This document shows positions 28,566 through 34,639 of a stretch of 34,639 nt of DNA, piece after piece (the first letter of the stretch is position 1; each line of letters begins with the position of its first letter). A program made the position numbers and the translations under genes. A model generated the notes under the pieces. That model did no database searches and was not told the origin of the DNA. It worked only from the letters and a program-made list of their open reading frames with translations. The stretch comes from a virus: IMG/VR virus record IMGVR_UViG_3300044855_000244, positions 1 to 34,639 of that record; one strand, 5' to 3'.

Positions 28566-29381
28566 ATGAAGAAGACGACGCGAATCCGAATCTCAGACAT
28601 CCAAGTGACTCCCGCGCTCCAATCGCGGGCGAATCTCGACGGCGAGACCGCCGAGGAGTACGGCCGACTCATCGCCGAAGGCGTCAAGCTTCCGCCGATC
28701 GAGTGCATCGCGACCGACGGCGGGATCGTCGCGGTCGACGGCTTCCATCGCATCGAGGGCGCGAAGCAGGTCGGGCACGACTCGATCGAGGCGATCGTGA
28801 CGCAAGGTACGTGGGCCGATGCGGTGTGGGCCGCCGCCGGCGCGAACCGCACCCACGGCCTGAAGCGATCGGTCGCCGACAAGCGACGGGCCGTCGCGAT
28901 GCTGCTCGGCGACATGACCTTCGCCGTGATGTCGGACCGCGAGCTCGCCAAGCAGGTCGGCGTCACGCACCCCTTCGTCGCATCGATGCGGAAGCGGCTC
29001 GAGTCGATCGAGCACGAGACCGCCGAGACGGAGACCGACGAGATCGTCGAGGAGATCGAGGCCGAGGCGGATGAGCCCGAGGCGACCGCGACCGTCGAGG
29101 AGCGGATGAAGGAGGCGAAGCGCGTGCTTCGCGAGATCGAGCAGCAGGTCTCGGCATGCGAGTCGGCGCTCGTCGAGATCATCGAGCGCGAGGATCACGG
29201 CGCTTTCCTGTCGAGCTCGATCGTCCCTGACCTTCGCGACATCCGCTCGAGGATTCGGATGGCCATGCCGCACAAGCCGTGCCCGTACTGCCACGGCGAG
29301 GGGTGCGCGACGTGCAAGGGTCGCGGGTGGGTCGGTCGGCTGTTCTGGGACACCGCCGTTCCCGAGGAGCTCAAGGGATGA
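28566..29381 (+). CDS. ParB-fold protein with helix-turn-helix and C-terminal DnaJ-like zinc motif, 271 aa
   Basis: The N-terminus has the ParB/Srx-type signature: IRISDIQVTPALQSRANLD, then KLPPIECIATDGGIVAVDGFHRIEGAK (given in outline), with DGFHRIEGA the conserved loop. Next comes a helix-turn-helix (MSDRELAKQVGVTHPFVASM, residues 119-138), a long acidic helical linker (TETDEIVEEIEAEADEPE), a coiled coil and CPYCHGEGCATCKGRGW (Cys239, 242, 247, 250), like a DnaJ zinc centre. Its layout is closer to a DNA-binding ParB than that of the shorter ParB-fold protein at 3497. No ParA is encoded, so plasmid-like partition is not supported. It probably binds phage DNA in replication or regulation. 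The stop overlaps the helicase start. Confidence 0.85.
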   Translation: MKKTTRIRISDIQVTPALQSRANLDGETAEEYGRLIAEGVKLPPIECIATDGGIVAVDGFHRIEGAKQVGHDSIEAIVTQGTWADAVWAAAGANRTHGLKRSVADKRRAVAMLLGDMTFAVMSDRELAKQVGVTHPFVASMRKRLESIEHETAETETDEIVEEIEAEADEPEATATVEERMKEAKRVLREIEQQVSACESALVEIIEREDHGAFLSSSIVPDLRDIRSRIRMAMPHKPCPYCHGEGCATCKGRGWVGRLFWDTAVPEELKG

Positions 29382-31030
29382 GACTTCGCCCGTATCAGGC
29401 CGAGGCCGTCGCCGCGATCGAGGATTCGTTCCGACGCCACTCGTCGGCACTGCTCGTGATGGCGACCGGTCTTGGCAAGACCGTCGTGATGGCTCAGGTG
29501 ATGGCCCGCCGCTATCGCTCGGGCACGGGTCGATGCTGTCTCGTCGCCCATCGCGGCGAGCTCGTCGACCAGGCGGCGAGGACCGTCCACAGGCTCGCCG
29601 GTCTCGAGGCGGATGTCGACATGGCCGACCGGCGTGCGGTGCACGACGGATTCCGCATCGCGCCCGTGGTGTGCGCAAGCGTGCAGACCCTCGCCGCAGG
29701 TCGCGGGTCGAGACTGCGGCGGATGGAACCGAAGCGCTTCGGCACCCTCGTGCTCGACGAGGCGCACCATGCGGTCGCGGGCACCTGGAAGACCGTAATC
29801 GAGCACTTCGGCGGGCACGCGAAGATCCTCGGCGCGACGGCGACGCCGGACCGATCCGACGAGGCGGCGCTCGGGGAGATCTTCGAGACCGTCGCGTACC
29901 GGTACGACATCGTTGACGGCATCAGGGACGGGTGGCTCGTCCCGATCCGCCAGTCGGTCGTCGATGTCGAAGGCCTCGACTACTCCGAGATCCGCACGAC
30001 GGCGGGCGACTTGAACGGCGGCGACCTCGCCCGGGTGCTCGAGTATGAGGCGAACCTGCATCGGATGATGCGGCCGACCCTCGAGATCGCGGGCGATCGG
30101 CGCACGCTCGTCTTCGCGGCGACCGTCGAGCAGGCGAGGCGGCTCGCCGAGATCGCGAATCGGGTCCGGCCCGACACCGCCGCAAGCGTCGACGGCCTGA
30201 CTCCGCTCGATCGCCGAGCCGAGATCTTCCGCCGATTCTCGTCGGGCGAGCTGCAGGTGCTCGTCAATGTCGGGATCGCGACCGAAGGGTGGGACGACGC
30301 CGCCGCCGACGGCCGCGGCGTGCAGGTCATTGCCATGATGCGGCCGACCAAGTCGCGAGCGCTGTACACGCAGATGTGCGGCCGCGGGCTTCGCCCGCTC
30401 CCTGGCGTCGTCGATGCGATCGAGGATGCCGACGGTCGCCGCGAATCGATCCACGCGAGCCGCAAGGACGGCGTGCTCATCCTCGACTTCGTCGGCAACG
30501 CGGGTCGGCACCGGCTCATGACCGCCGCCGATGCGCTCGGCGGCAGGTACGACGACCGCACCCGCGATGCCGTTCGCGATCGAGTCTCCAACGCCGGCGA
30601 GGGCGACGAGATCGACATCCTCGAGGAGCTCGACGAGCAGGACCGACTCATCCGAGCGGAGGAGGAAGCGCATCGCCGACGGAAGATCGTCGCACGGGCG
30701 AGCTTCACCACGAACGAGATCGATCCATTCGCTTTCGTCGGGATCGTCGCCCCGAAGGTCTCGGCGTCCGCCCGGATGCAACCGCTCTCGCCGAAGCAAC
30801 GGGCTTTCCTGCTCAGGAACGGCATCGCGAACGTCGACCGGCTCTGCAAGAAGGAGGCGAGCGCGATCATCGAGCGCATCCTCGGGAAGCCGTCCGAGGC
30901 GCAGGCTTGGGTGCTGCGGAAGCACGGCTACGACCCCTCGCAGTTCAACCGACGCGAGGCGAGTCAGATCATCGACCAGATCAAGACCGGCGGATCGAGC
31001 GCGTCGCTCGCCGTCGCCGGTCAGGCATGA
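29378..31030 (+). CDS. Superfamily 2 DNA helicase (DEAH type), 550 aa
   Basis: The helicase motifs are complete: LRPYQAEAVAAIEDS (Q-like), ATGLGKT with Lys34, LVLDEAHH (Asp127 to His130), GATATP, a motif V region VNVGIATEGWDD, and QMCGRGLRP with Arg336 and Arg339. This is the UvrB/Hef-like phage helicase type used in replication or recombination. After the RecA-like domains, the C-terminal 150 residues contain a charged helix (EEEAHRRRKIVAR) and a helical tail with LSPKQRAFLLRNGI, then KKEASAIIERILGKPSEAQ, and SQIIDQIKTGG, a region that recurs at the ends of phage helicases. The start overlaps the ParB-fold gene by 4 bases. No ribosome binding site stands out, so coupling is likely. Confidence 0.93.
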   Translation: MRLRPYQAEAVAAIEDSFRRHSSALLVMATGLGKTVVMAQVMARRYRSGTGRCCLVAHRGELVDQAARTVHRLAGLEADVDMADRRAVHDGFRIAPVVCASVQTLAAGRGSRLRRMEPKRFGTLVLDEAHHAVAGTWKTVIEHFGGHAKILGATATPDRSDEAALGEIFETVAYRYDIVDGIRDGWLVPIRQSVVDVEGLDYSEIRTTAGDLNGGDLARVLEYEANLHRMMRPTLEIAGDRRTLVFAATVEQARRLAEIANRVRPDTAASVDGLTPLDRRAEIFRRFSSGELQVLVNVGIATEGWDDAAADGRGVQVIAMMRPTKSRALYTQMCGRGLRPLPGVVDAIEDADGRRESIHASRKDGVLILDFVGNAGRHRLMTAADALGGRYDDRTRDAVRDRVSNAGEGDEIDILEELDEQDRLIRAEEEAHRRRKIVARASFTTNEIDPFAFVGIVAPKVSASARMQPLSPKQRAFLLRNGIANVDRLCKKEASAIIERILGKPSEAQAWVLRKHGYDPSQFNRREASQIIDQIKTGGSSASLAVAGQA

Positions 31031-31041
31031 GGAGACCAGTG

Positions 31042-31353
31042 ATGCAAGGCACGAAGGAACGGATCGCGCCGACGAGCGCGGGCAGGATCGAGGCGCTCAT
31101 CCGGTTGATCGACCGGGCGCTGAAGGAAGTCGTCGAGATCCAGGCGGCGGAACGCATGCAGGTCGGCGACCTGCTGCTCGATGCGGCCAGGGAGATCGAC
31201 CGCCTCACGAGCGAGCGCGACGACGTTCGGAGACGGTATTGTCGCGATGTGTGGCACGGGATCGGGGACGAGGACGAGTGCATCCGCCTCTCGCCCGAGG
31301 AGATCGCCGATCGCGAAGGGTGGCGTGGCCTGTTCAACGGGGAGGGACGCTGA
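31042..31353 (+). CDS. Coiled-coil hypothetical protein, 103 aa
   Basis: No family is recognised. The ATG at 31042 is preferred to the ATG at 31027 because GGAGA lies 7 bases upstream. The N-terminal 70 residues are helical with coiled-coil spacing (RIEALIRLIDRALKEVVEIQ, LLLDAAREIDRLTSE). The rest is a polar region with DVWHGIGDEDECIRLSPEE and ends FNGEGR. The LLLDAAREIDRLTSER motif resembles LLEAAKEIDELRS in the next gene, so the two may share a common helix or partner. The stop overlaps the next start. It is part of the replication operon by position only. Confidence 0.65.
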   Translation: MQGTKERIAPTSAGRIEALIRLIDRALKEVVEIQAAERMQVGDLLLDAAREIDRLTSERDDVRRRYCRDVWHGIGDEDECIRLSPEEIADREGWRGLFNGEGR

Positions 31354-31793
31354 TGCTCGACACCGTCAAGCGACTTCGCGAGCGATCGGCTCGCGAGCAG
31401 GAAGACGTCGGTCTCGCCTGTCTCCTCCTCGAGGCGGCGAAGGAGATCGACGAGCTCCGGTCCCTCATCGCCTCGGCGAAGTTCCTCAGCGACTGCGAGG
31501 AGGAGCACGGCGAGAAGCAGCCCTATCCGAAGGTCACGAGGGTCGGCGACGCGCTCGATATCGAGTTCGACACCACCGAGCTCGTCGGCCTGTGTGACCG
31601 GCTCGAGCTCGCCGCCGCCCGGAAGGTATGCGAGCGATCGGCGACCGCACGCGCCGCGAGTCGGCACTATGTCGGCGAGGCCCATCACGAGATCGAGTTC
31701 ATCGCGGCTCGGCTGATCTTCGAGCTGCATCGCAACCTGTGGCCGATGCTCGAGCCCGAAGCCGACGCGGGAGGCGCAAATGAACCCTCATGA
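31353..31793 (+). CDS. Hypothetical helical protein, 146 aa
   Basis: No family is recognised. The GGGAGG 6 bases before the ATG and the single-base overlap with the preceding stop fix the start. The N-terminal helix (LDTVKRLRERSAREQEDVG, then LACLLLEAAKEIDELRSLIA) is like that of the previous gene, and a short acidic loop with three cysteines follows. The C-terminal half is helical and contains RLELAAARKVCERSATARAA, then ASRHYVGEAHHEIEF with two adjacent histidines and a Glu, which could bind a metal but are not a known motif. It overlaps the next gene by 14 bases. Confidence 0.65.
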   Translation: MLDTVKRLRERSAREQEDVGLACLLLEAAKEIDELRSLIASAKFLSDCEEEHGEKQPYPKVTRVGDALDIEFDTTELVGLCDRLELAAARKVCERSATARAASRHYVGEAHHEIEFIAARLIFELHRNLWPMLEPEADAGGANEPS

Positions 31794-32013
31794 GGCGGAA
31801 GTCGATCGCGTGGTCTATCTCCGCGCCCGCATCGCCAGCGCCGTCGAGACCGATCTCGGCGATCCGATGGTGCTCATCGAGCCGGTCGACGGCCAGGGAC
31901 GGGCGATCGAAGGGGCGTGGACGCATTGGGTTCAGGTCAAGCATCTCGTCTCGCTCGAGCAGGCTCGGGCGGCGCTTCAAAGGAGGGCTCGAAAGTGCGA
32001 AGCATCCGTGTGA
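31780..32013 (+). CDS. Hypothetical small protein, 77 aa
   Basis: No family is recognised. GGGAGG ends 5 bases before the ATG. The sequence has a short helix (HEAEVDRVVYLRARIASAV), a strand region (DPMVLIEPVDGQGRAIEG), a Trp pair in AWTHWVQVKHL, and a basic C-terminus with QARAALQRRARKCEASV. It overlaps the previous gene by 14 bases and the next by 19. Codon use is like that of adjacent genes. Nothing indicates a membrane or metal-binding function. It is supported mainly by ribosome binding site, codon pattern and tight packing with its neighbours. Confidence 0.6.
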   Translation: MNPHEAEVDRVVYLRARIASAVETDLGDPMVLIEPVDGQGRAIEGAWTHWVQVKHLVSLEQARAALQRRARKCEASV

Positions 32014-32201
32014 CCTTCACCGTGGCTGAGGATGATCTCAAGCGGATTCTCGACTCGCTCGAGTCGGCTGCTGATGCCTGTTGGGCGATGTCGACCGATT
32101 CGGCGGCCGAAGGCGTGGCCGATGCCGCCGAGTCGTGGAAGCGGGACGTCGACAACCTCGATCGGATCGGCGATCTCATTCGCGAAGGGAAGGAGCCATG
32201 A
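31995..32201 (+). CDS. Hypothetical small protein, 68 aa, GTG start
   Basis: No family is recognised. The GTG at 31995 is chosen because AAAGGAGGG ends 7 bases before it. The product starts with a strand (RSIRVTFTVAEDDLKRIL) and is otherwise an acidic helical chain with ADACWAMSTDSAAEGVADAAESW and LDRIGDLIREGKEP. It overlaps the TOPRIM gene in an ATGA arrangement, which suggests coupled translation with it. A replication accessory or regulatory role is possible from position only. No cysteine pattern or hydrophobic segment is seen, apart from a single Cys. Confidence 0.6.
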   Translation: MRSIRVTFTVAEDDLKRILDSLESAADACWAMSTDSAAEGVADAAESWKRDVDNLDRIGDLIREGKEP

Positions 32202-33112
32202 GCAACTTCGCCGTGGTCCTGGTCGACAAGCGCACCGGCGAGCCGACCTTCGAGGGCGAGCGCGTCCATCGAAACCTGCCTTGCCCGATCTGCGCACACC
32301 TGCACCGCAATCAATCGTGGTGCCTCATCGACCTCCGGCGTCGGCTCGTGATCTGCCCACGCGTGCGGAGCGAGAAGCCGATCCGGTCGGCCGGATGGCT
32401 CCACTCGATCGACGGCTCGCCCGTCAACCTCGAAGCGGCGACGGTGTGCAAGCGGTCCGATCGGGTCGTGATGCCGGACATGAGCCGGTACCTCGACGAG
32501 CACCGATCGAACCGCGATCTCGTCGACGCGTCGATCGAGCTCCTCGCCGCTCGGTGGCGACTGCCCTACTCGGCGGTCGCCGCGCTCGCGCCCGGGTGGG
32601 ATGACGCACGCAGGCGCCACCTGTTTCCGATGTACGGCCGCAACGCCGAAGGCGATTGGGTCGTGTGCGGGATCCGCACGCGAGTCGGATCGAAGAAGGC
32701 CGCGATCGTCGGCAGCCGCAACGGGCTGCTGATACCCGGGCGACCCGATTGGCCCGAGTTCCGTTCGCGACCCGACCGCAAGCGGGACCTGTACATCGTC
32801 GAGGGCGAGAGCGACCTCGCCGCCGCGATCTCGCTCGGCCTTCAGGCGATCGCCCGGCCCGGGTGCCTCGCCGTCGAGCAGCAAGCGGTCGAGTACGCGG
32901 CCGACTGCGATGTCGTGATTGTTCGCGACAATGACGGGCCAGGACGCGAAGGAGCCGAGCGCCTGCGAGGCCTGATCCTCAAGCGAGGCCGAGCCCGGTC
33001 CTGCGTGACGATCTCGCCGCCGCCGCGGCACAAGGACCTCCGCGAATGGGCGGCGGTCTGCGACGGGCCCGCGGTCGTCGAGGCGGTCACGCGGGGGAAA
33101 CGAGGCTTCTGA
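32198..33112 (+). CDS. Zinc-TOPRIM protein, minimal DNA primase-like, 304 aa
   Basis: The N-terminus has a zinc ribbon: Cys29-x-x-Cys32, then Cys42 and Cys53. A middle domain of about 140 residues follows. The TOPRIM fold is marked by YIVEGESD (catalytic Glu202) and VRDNDGPG (Asp244, Asp246), and the chain ends 60 residues later. A DnaG-type primase adds a C-terminal helicase-binding domain, which is absent. It probably makes primers for phage DNA synthesis with the SF2 helicase, but a topoisomerase-like or OLD-nuclease role cannot be excluded. AAGGGAAGGAG lies before the ATG. No DNA polymerase is encoded, so host replication enzymes must be used. Confidence 0.85.
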   Translation: MSNFAVVLVDKRTGEPTFEGERVHRNLPCPICAHLHRNQSWCLIDLRRRLVICPRVRSEKPIRSAGWLHSIDGSPVNLEAATVCKRSDRVVMPDMSRYLDEHRSNRDLVDASIELLAARWRLPYSAVAALAPGWDDARRRHLFPMYGRNAEGDWVVCGIRTRVGSKKAAIVGSRNGLLIPGRPDWPEFRSRPDRKRDLYIVEGESDLAAAISLGLQAIARPGCLAVEQQAVEYAADCDVVIVRDNDGPGREGAERLRGLILKRGRARSCVTISPPPRHKDLREWAAVCDGPAVVEAVTRGKRGF

Positions 33113-33114
33113 CC

Positions 33115-33348
33115 ATGCGACGGGCCAGCCTAGAGCTCGCACGGCTTCAGGCCGAGAACGAGATGCTCAGGGGCGAGCTCGAGCGGTGTGAAGCCCGCAC
33201 GGCTCGCCTGTTTCACCAGAACGCTTCCATCGACGAGGCGATCCGACGCGAGCGCGATCGCCTCGAGGTCGAGTCCAAGCGCGTCCTGCGCTTCAACTCG
33301 GCGCAAGTCATAGCTCGCTTCGACTCGCTCCTGAGGTTCCTGCAGTGA
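33115..33348 (+). CDS. Coiled-coil hypothetical protein, 77 aa
   Basis: No family is recognised. Almost the whole protein is a coiled coil: LELARLQAENEMLRGELERC, then EARTARLFHQNASIDEAI and RERDRLEVESKRVLRF. It starts 2 bases after the TOPRIM stop and overlaps the resolvase start. GGGGGAAACGAGG lies 11-20 bases ahead of the ATG, which is somewhat far. Basic and acidic residues alternate in a manner typical of dimeric coils. It may bridge replication proteins or be a small regulator. Role is unknown; existence is supported by codon pattern and packing. Confidence 0.65.
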   Translation: MRRASLELARLQAENEMLRGELERCEARTARLFHQNASIDEAIRRERDRLEVESKRVLRFNSAQVIARFDSLLRFLQ

Positions 33349-33779
33349 GATCCGTCTCGTTCACCATCCCGGGGATCGCCGCACCTGGCGGCAGCAAGCG
33401 GGCGCTTCGGACCCGCACCGGCCGCACCGTCGTGATCGACGCGTGCAAGCGCAATGGCGCATGGAGAGGATCGGTCGCCGCCGCCGCCGCGGGCCAGATG
33501 GCGGGCGTCGAGCCGTTCCTCGGGCCGCTCGACCTCCAGGTCCTGATCTACATGCCGAGACCGAAGGCGCACTATCGACGCGACTCGCTCCGGCCCGACG
33601 CGCCGGTGTGGCACGAGGTCAGGCCTGACGCGACCAAGCTCCTCCGTGCGATCGAGGACGCAATGACCGGGATCGTGTGGGTCGACGACTCGCAGGTCGT
33701 GCGGCAGCGCGTCGAGAAGCGATACGCCGGCTCGGGCGGCCCGTGCGTGCTCGTGACGGTCTCGGAGGTCGAGGCATGA
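33345..33779 (+). CDS. RusA-family Holliday junction resolvase, 144 aa, GTG start
   Basis: The RusA signature is RPDATKLLRAIEDAMTGIVWVDDSQVV (given in outline; about residues 93-119). It contains acidic residues at DATKLLRAIEDA and at VDDSQV, which coordinate Mg2+ in RusA, and the basic KRYA after it. The N-terminus has FTIPGIAAPGGSKRA, typical of RusA openings (Pro-x-P-x-x-x-R). Length is as expected. The enzyme cuts four-way junctions made by recombination or replication, which fits the exonuclease and ERF genes. The GTG start overlaps the preceding stop (GTGA). Its end overlaps the HNH gene by 4 bases. Confidence 0.9.
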   Translation: MRSVSFTIPGIAAPGGSKRALRTRTGRTVVIDACKRNGAWRGSVAAAAAGQMAGVEPFLGPLDLQVLIYMPRPKAHYRRDSLRPDAPVWHEVRPDATKLLRAIEDAMTGIVWVDDSQVVRQRVEKRYAGSGGPCVLVTVSEVEA

Positions 33780-34492
33780 AGAAGCCGCCGAGCGTCGGTG
33801 CCAAGGTCCGCAAGTACCCGAAGTCTTGGGACCGGCTCTCGACCGCGACCCGCCTCGAGGAGCCGCTCTGTCGGATGTGTCTTGCGATCGGCAAGTCGAC
33901 CATCGCCGACTGCGTCGACCACATCGTGCCCAAGGCCGAGGGCGGCTCGATCCACGACCCGTCCAACCTTCAGCCCCTGTGCCGCAAGCATCACGACCAG
34001 AAGACCACCCGAGATCTCGCTCGAGGGATCGGACGAGGCCCGCACGAGACGCACATCCGGGTCGTGACCGGACCGCCCGCCGCGGGCAAGTCGACCTTCG
34101 TGCGAGAGCGTCGAGCCCCTGGCGACCTCGTCTTCGATTGGGATGCGCTCGCGTCGACGCTGTTCGATGTGCCGCCTTGGGGATCGACTCGCGAGCAGGT
34201 CGAGGTGCTGCGGCGGATGCGAGCCGCGATCCTCGCCGCAGCCGCCGAGGGTTGGATCGGCGGGACGACATGGGTAATCGTGACCGACCTCGGCCAGGCG
34301 ACCGCGATCGCGGCCGACGCTAACGCTCGACTCGACGCCTTGGCGACCCCGATCGATGCCTGCCTCGATCGACTTCGCGACCGATCGATCCCGCCCGAGC
34401 GCCGGTCTTCGATGCATGCCGCAGTGACCGCATGGCACGCTCAGCATCGAGAGCGAGCCTCGAGCCGGTCGAGCGGGTCGGACGCGTCCTAG
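33776..34492 (+). CDS. HNH nuclease fused to a P-loop kinase-like domain, 238 aa
   Basis: Residues 18-80 form an HNH domain: Cys32-x-x-Cys35, VDHIVP with Asp48-His49, the Asn64 of NLQPL, and Cys69-x-x-His72 of CRKHH. Phage HNH proteins near terminase aid DNA packaging or cut DNA. Residues 93-238 form a P-loop domain: Walker A GPPAAGKST (99-107), then VFDWDALASTLF with Asp121 and Asp123, and WVIVTDLG. This resembles T4 polynucleotide kinase-type or zeta-toxin-type kinases, where an Asp-x-Asp after the P-loop helps activate the substrate. The fusion could cut and then phosphorylate or process a DNA or RNA end. Both activities are inferred from motifs. It is the last gene before the window end. 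Confidence 0.88.
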   Translation: MKKPPSVGAKVRKYPKSWDRLSTATRLEEPLCRMCLAIGKSTIADCVDHIVPKAEGGSIHDPSNLQPLCRKHHDQKTTRDLARGIGRGPHETHIRVVTGPPAAGKSTFVRERRAPGDLVFDWDALASTLFDVPPWGSTREQVEVLRRMRAAILAAAAEGWIGGTTWVIVTDLGQATAIAADANARLDALATPIDACLDRLRDRSIPPERRSSMHAAVTAWHAQHRERASSRSSGSDAS

Positions 34493-34506
34493 GTCGTCCT
34501 GGCGAG
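34483..34506. repeat. Intergenic repeat B, copy 2
   Basis: Matches 3324-3347 in 23 of 24 bases (core TCCTAGGTCGTCCTGGCGAG). It begins inside the last codons of the HNH-kinase gene and runs past its TAG, so part of the repeat is coding here. Confidence 0.8.
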
Positions 34507-34639
34507 TCGGCGTCGGCTCGTCGGTCGAGCGATCGATCGAGGAGCGACCTCGCTCGGCTCGTCGAGTCGGCTCGGGCCGGGTCGATCGAGCGCTCGATCG
34601 AGGATCGCCTTGGATCGCCCGAGACGCGTCGGTCCGGGC
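34493..34639. other. Noncoding end of the window with repeat A remnant
   Basis: No gene is seen. The stretch is rich in CGATCGAG and GTCGAG words. It ends within a diverged copy of repeat A (CGCCTTGGATCGCCC exact at 34606-34620, then a changed palindrome up to the window edge). A break within a repeat is what one expects at the end of an assembled circular or permuted phage genome. Confidence 0.6.

Noticed and set aside
28566-29381. Plasmid-like ParAB partition system
   Set aside because: Although the ParB fold and a helix-turn-helix are present, no ParA ATPase gene exists in the window and no classical parS cluster was seen.
29195-30925. Antisense open frame of 576 codons opposite the SF2 helicase
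   Set aside because: The + strand frame has all helicase motifs. The antisense product has no recognisable domain and mirrors codon bias.

Overview
The window looks like a nearly complete genome of a siphovirus-type, probably temperate, tailed phage of a high-GC bacterium. No flanking host gene is visible. The host cannot be named from this sequence. Coding regions strongly prefer G or C in the third codon position and use many CGA/CGC arginine and TCG serine codons. Every supported gene lies on the + strand, mostly with ATGA/GTGA stop-start overlaps or very short gaps.

Layout. (1) 184-3059: eight small genes, three preceded by a nearly identical 35-nt stop-to-start leader, ending with an excisionase-like helix-turn-helix gene and a strong terminator. 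(2) 3060-3496: a noncoding stretch of palindromic repeats. (3) 3497-7162: a ParB-fold protein, an orphan cytosine-5 DNA methyltransferase and both terminase subunits. (4) 7153-13671: head genes, namely an HK97-type portal fused to a C-terminal zinc-metallopeptidase-like domain, a small acidic protein, a prohead protease, and two consecutive HK97-fold capsid proteins, followed by a terminator. (5) 13748-21682: connector, head closure, neck, tail terminator and tail tube genes; two tail-assembly chaperones joined by a -1 frameshift at GGGAAAC; a very short tape-measure protein; tail-tip proteins; and a glycine-rich fibre. (6) 21682-25113: a fibre-associated protein, a cassette of small membrane proteins resembling holin and spanin parts, a 672-residue protein with about 51 cysteines, and a zinc-binding small protein. 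No endolysin is recognisable. (7) 25114-26553: repeats, a terminator, and a tyrosine integrase whose reading frame runs through a tRNA/tmRNA 3'-end-like sequence that is probably attP. (8) 26501-34492: a YqaJ-type exonuclease and ERF annealing protein, an unexplained noncoding gap, a second ParB-fold protein, an SF2 helicase, small coiled-coil proteins, a zinc-TOPRIM primase-like protein, a RusA-type resolvase and an HNH-P-loop kinase fusion. The window ends inside another copy of the intergenic repeat.

How the parts fit: terminase, portal, protease and capsid build and fill the head; the connector-to-fibre block builds a short-tailed siphovirion; the exonuclease, annealing protein, helicase, TOPRIM protein and resolvase form a replication and recombination module; integrase, the excisionase-like protein and the attP candidate imply lysogeny, although no divergent repressor is present. 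The items most worth a second look are the portal-zincin fusion, the capsid pair, the integrase/attP overlap with a hairpin over the next gene's ribosome binding site, the cysteine-rich protein, the HNH-kinase fusion, the repeated leaders and the palindromic intergenic repeats.
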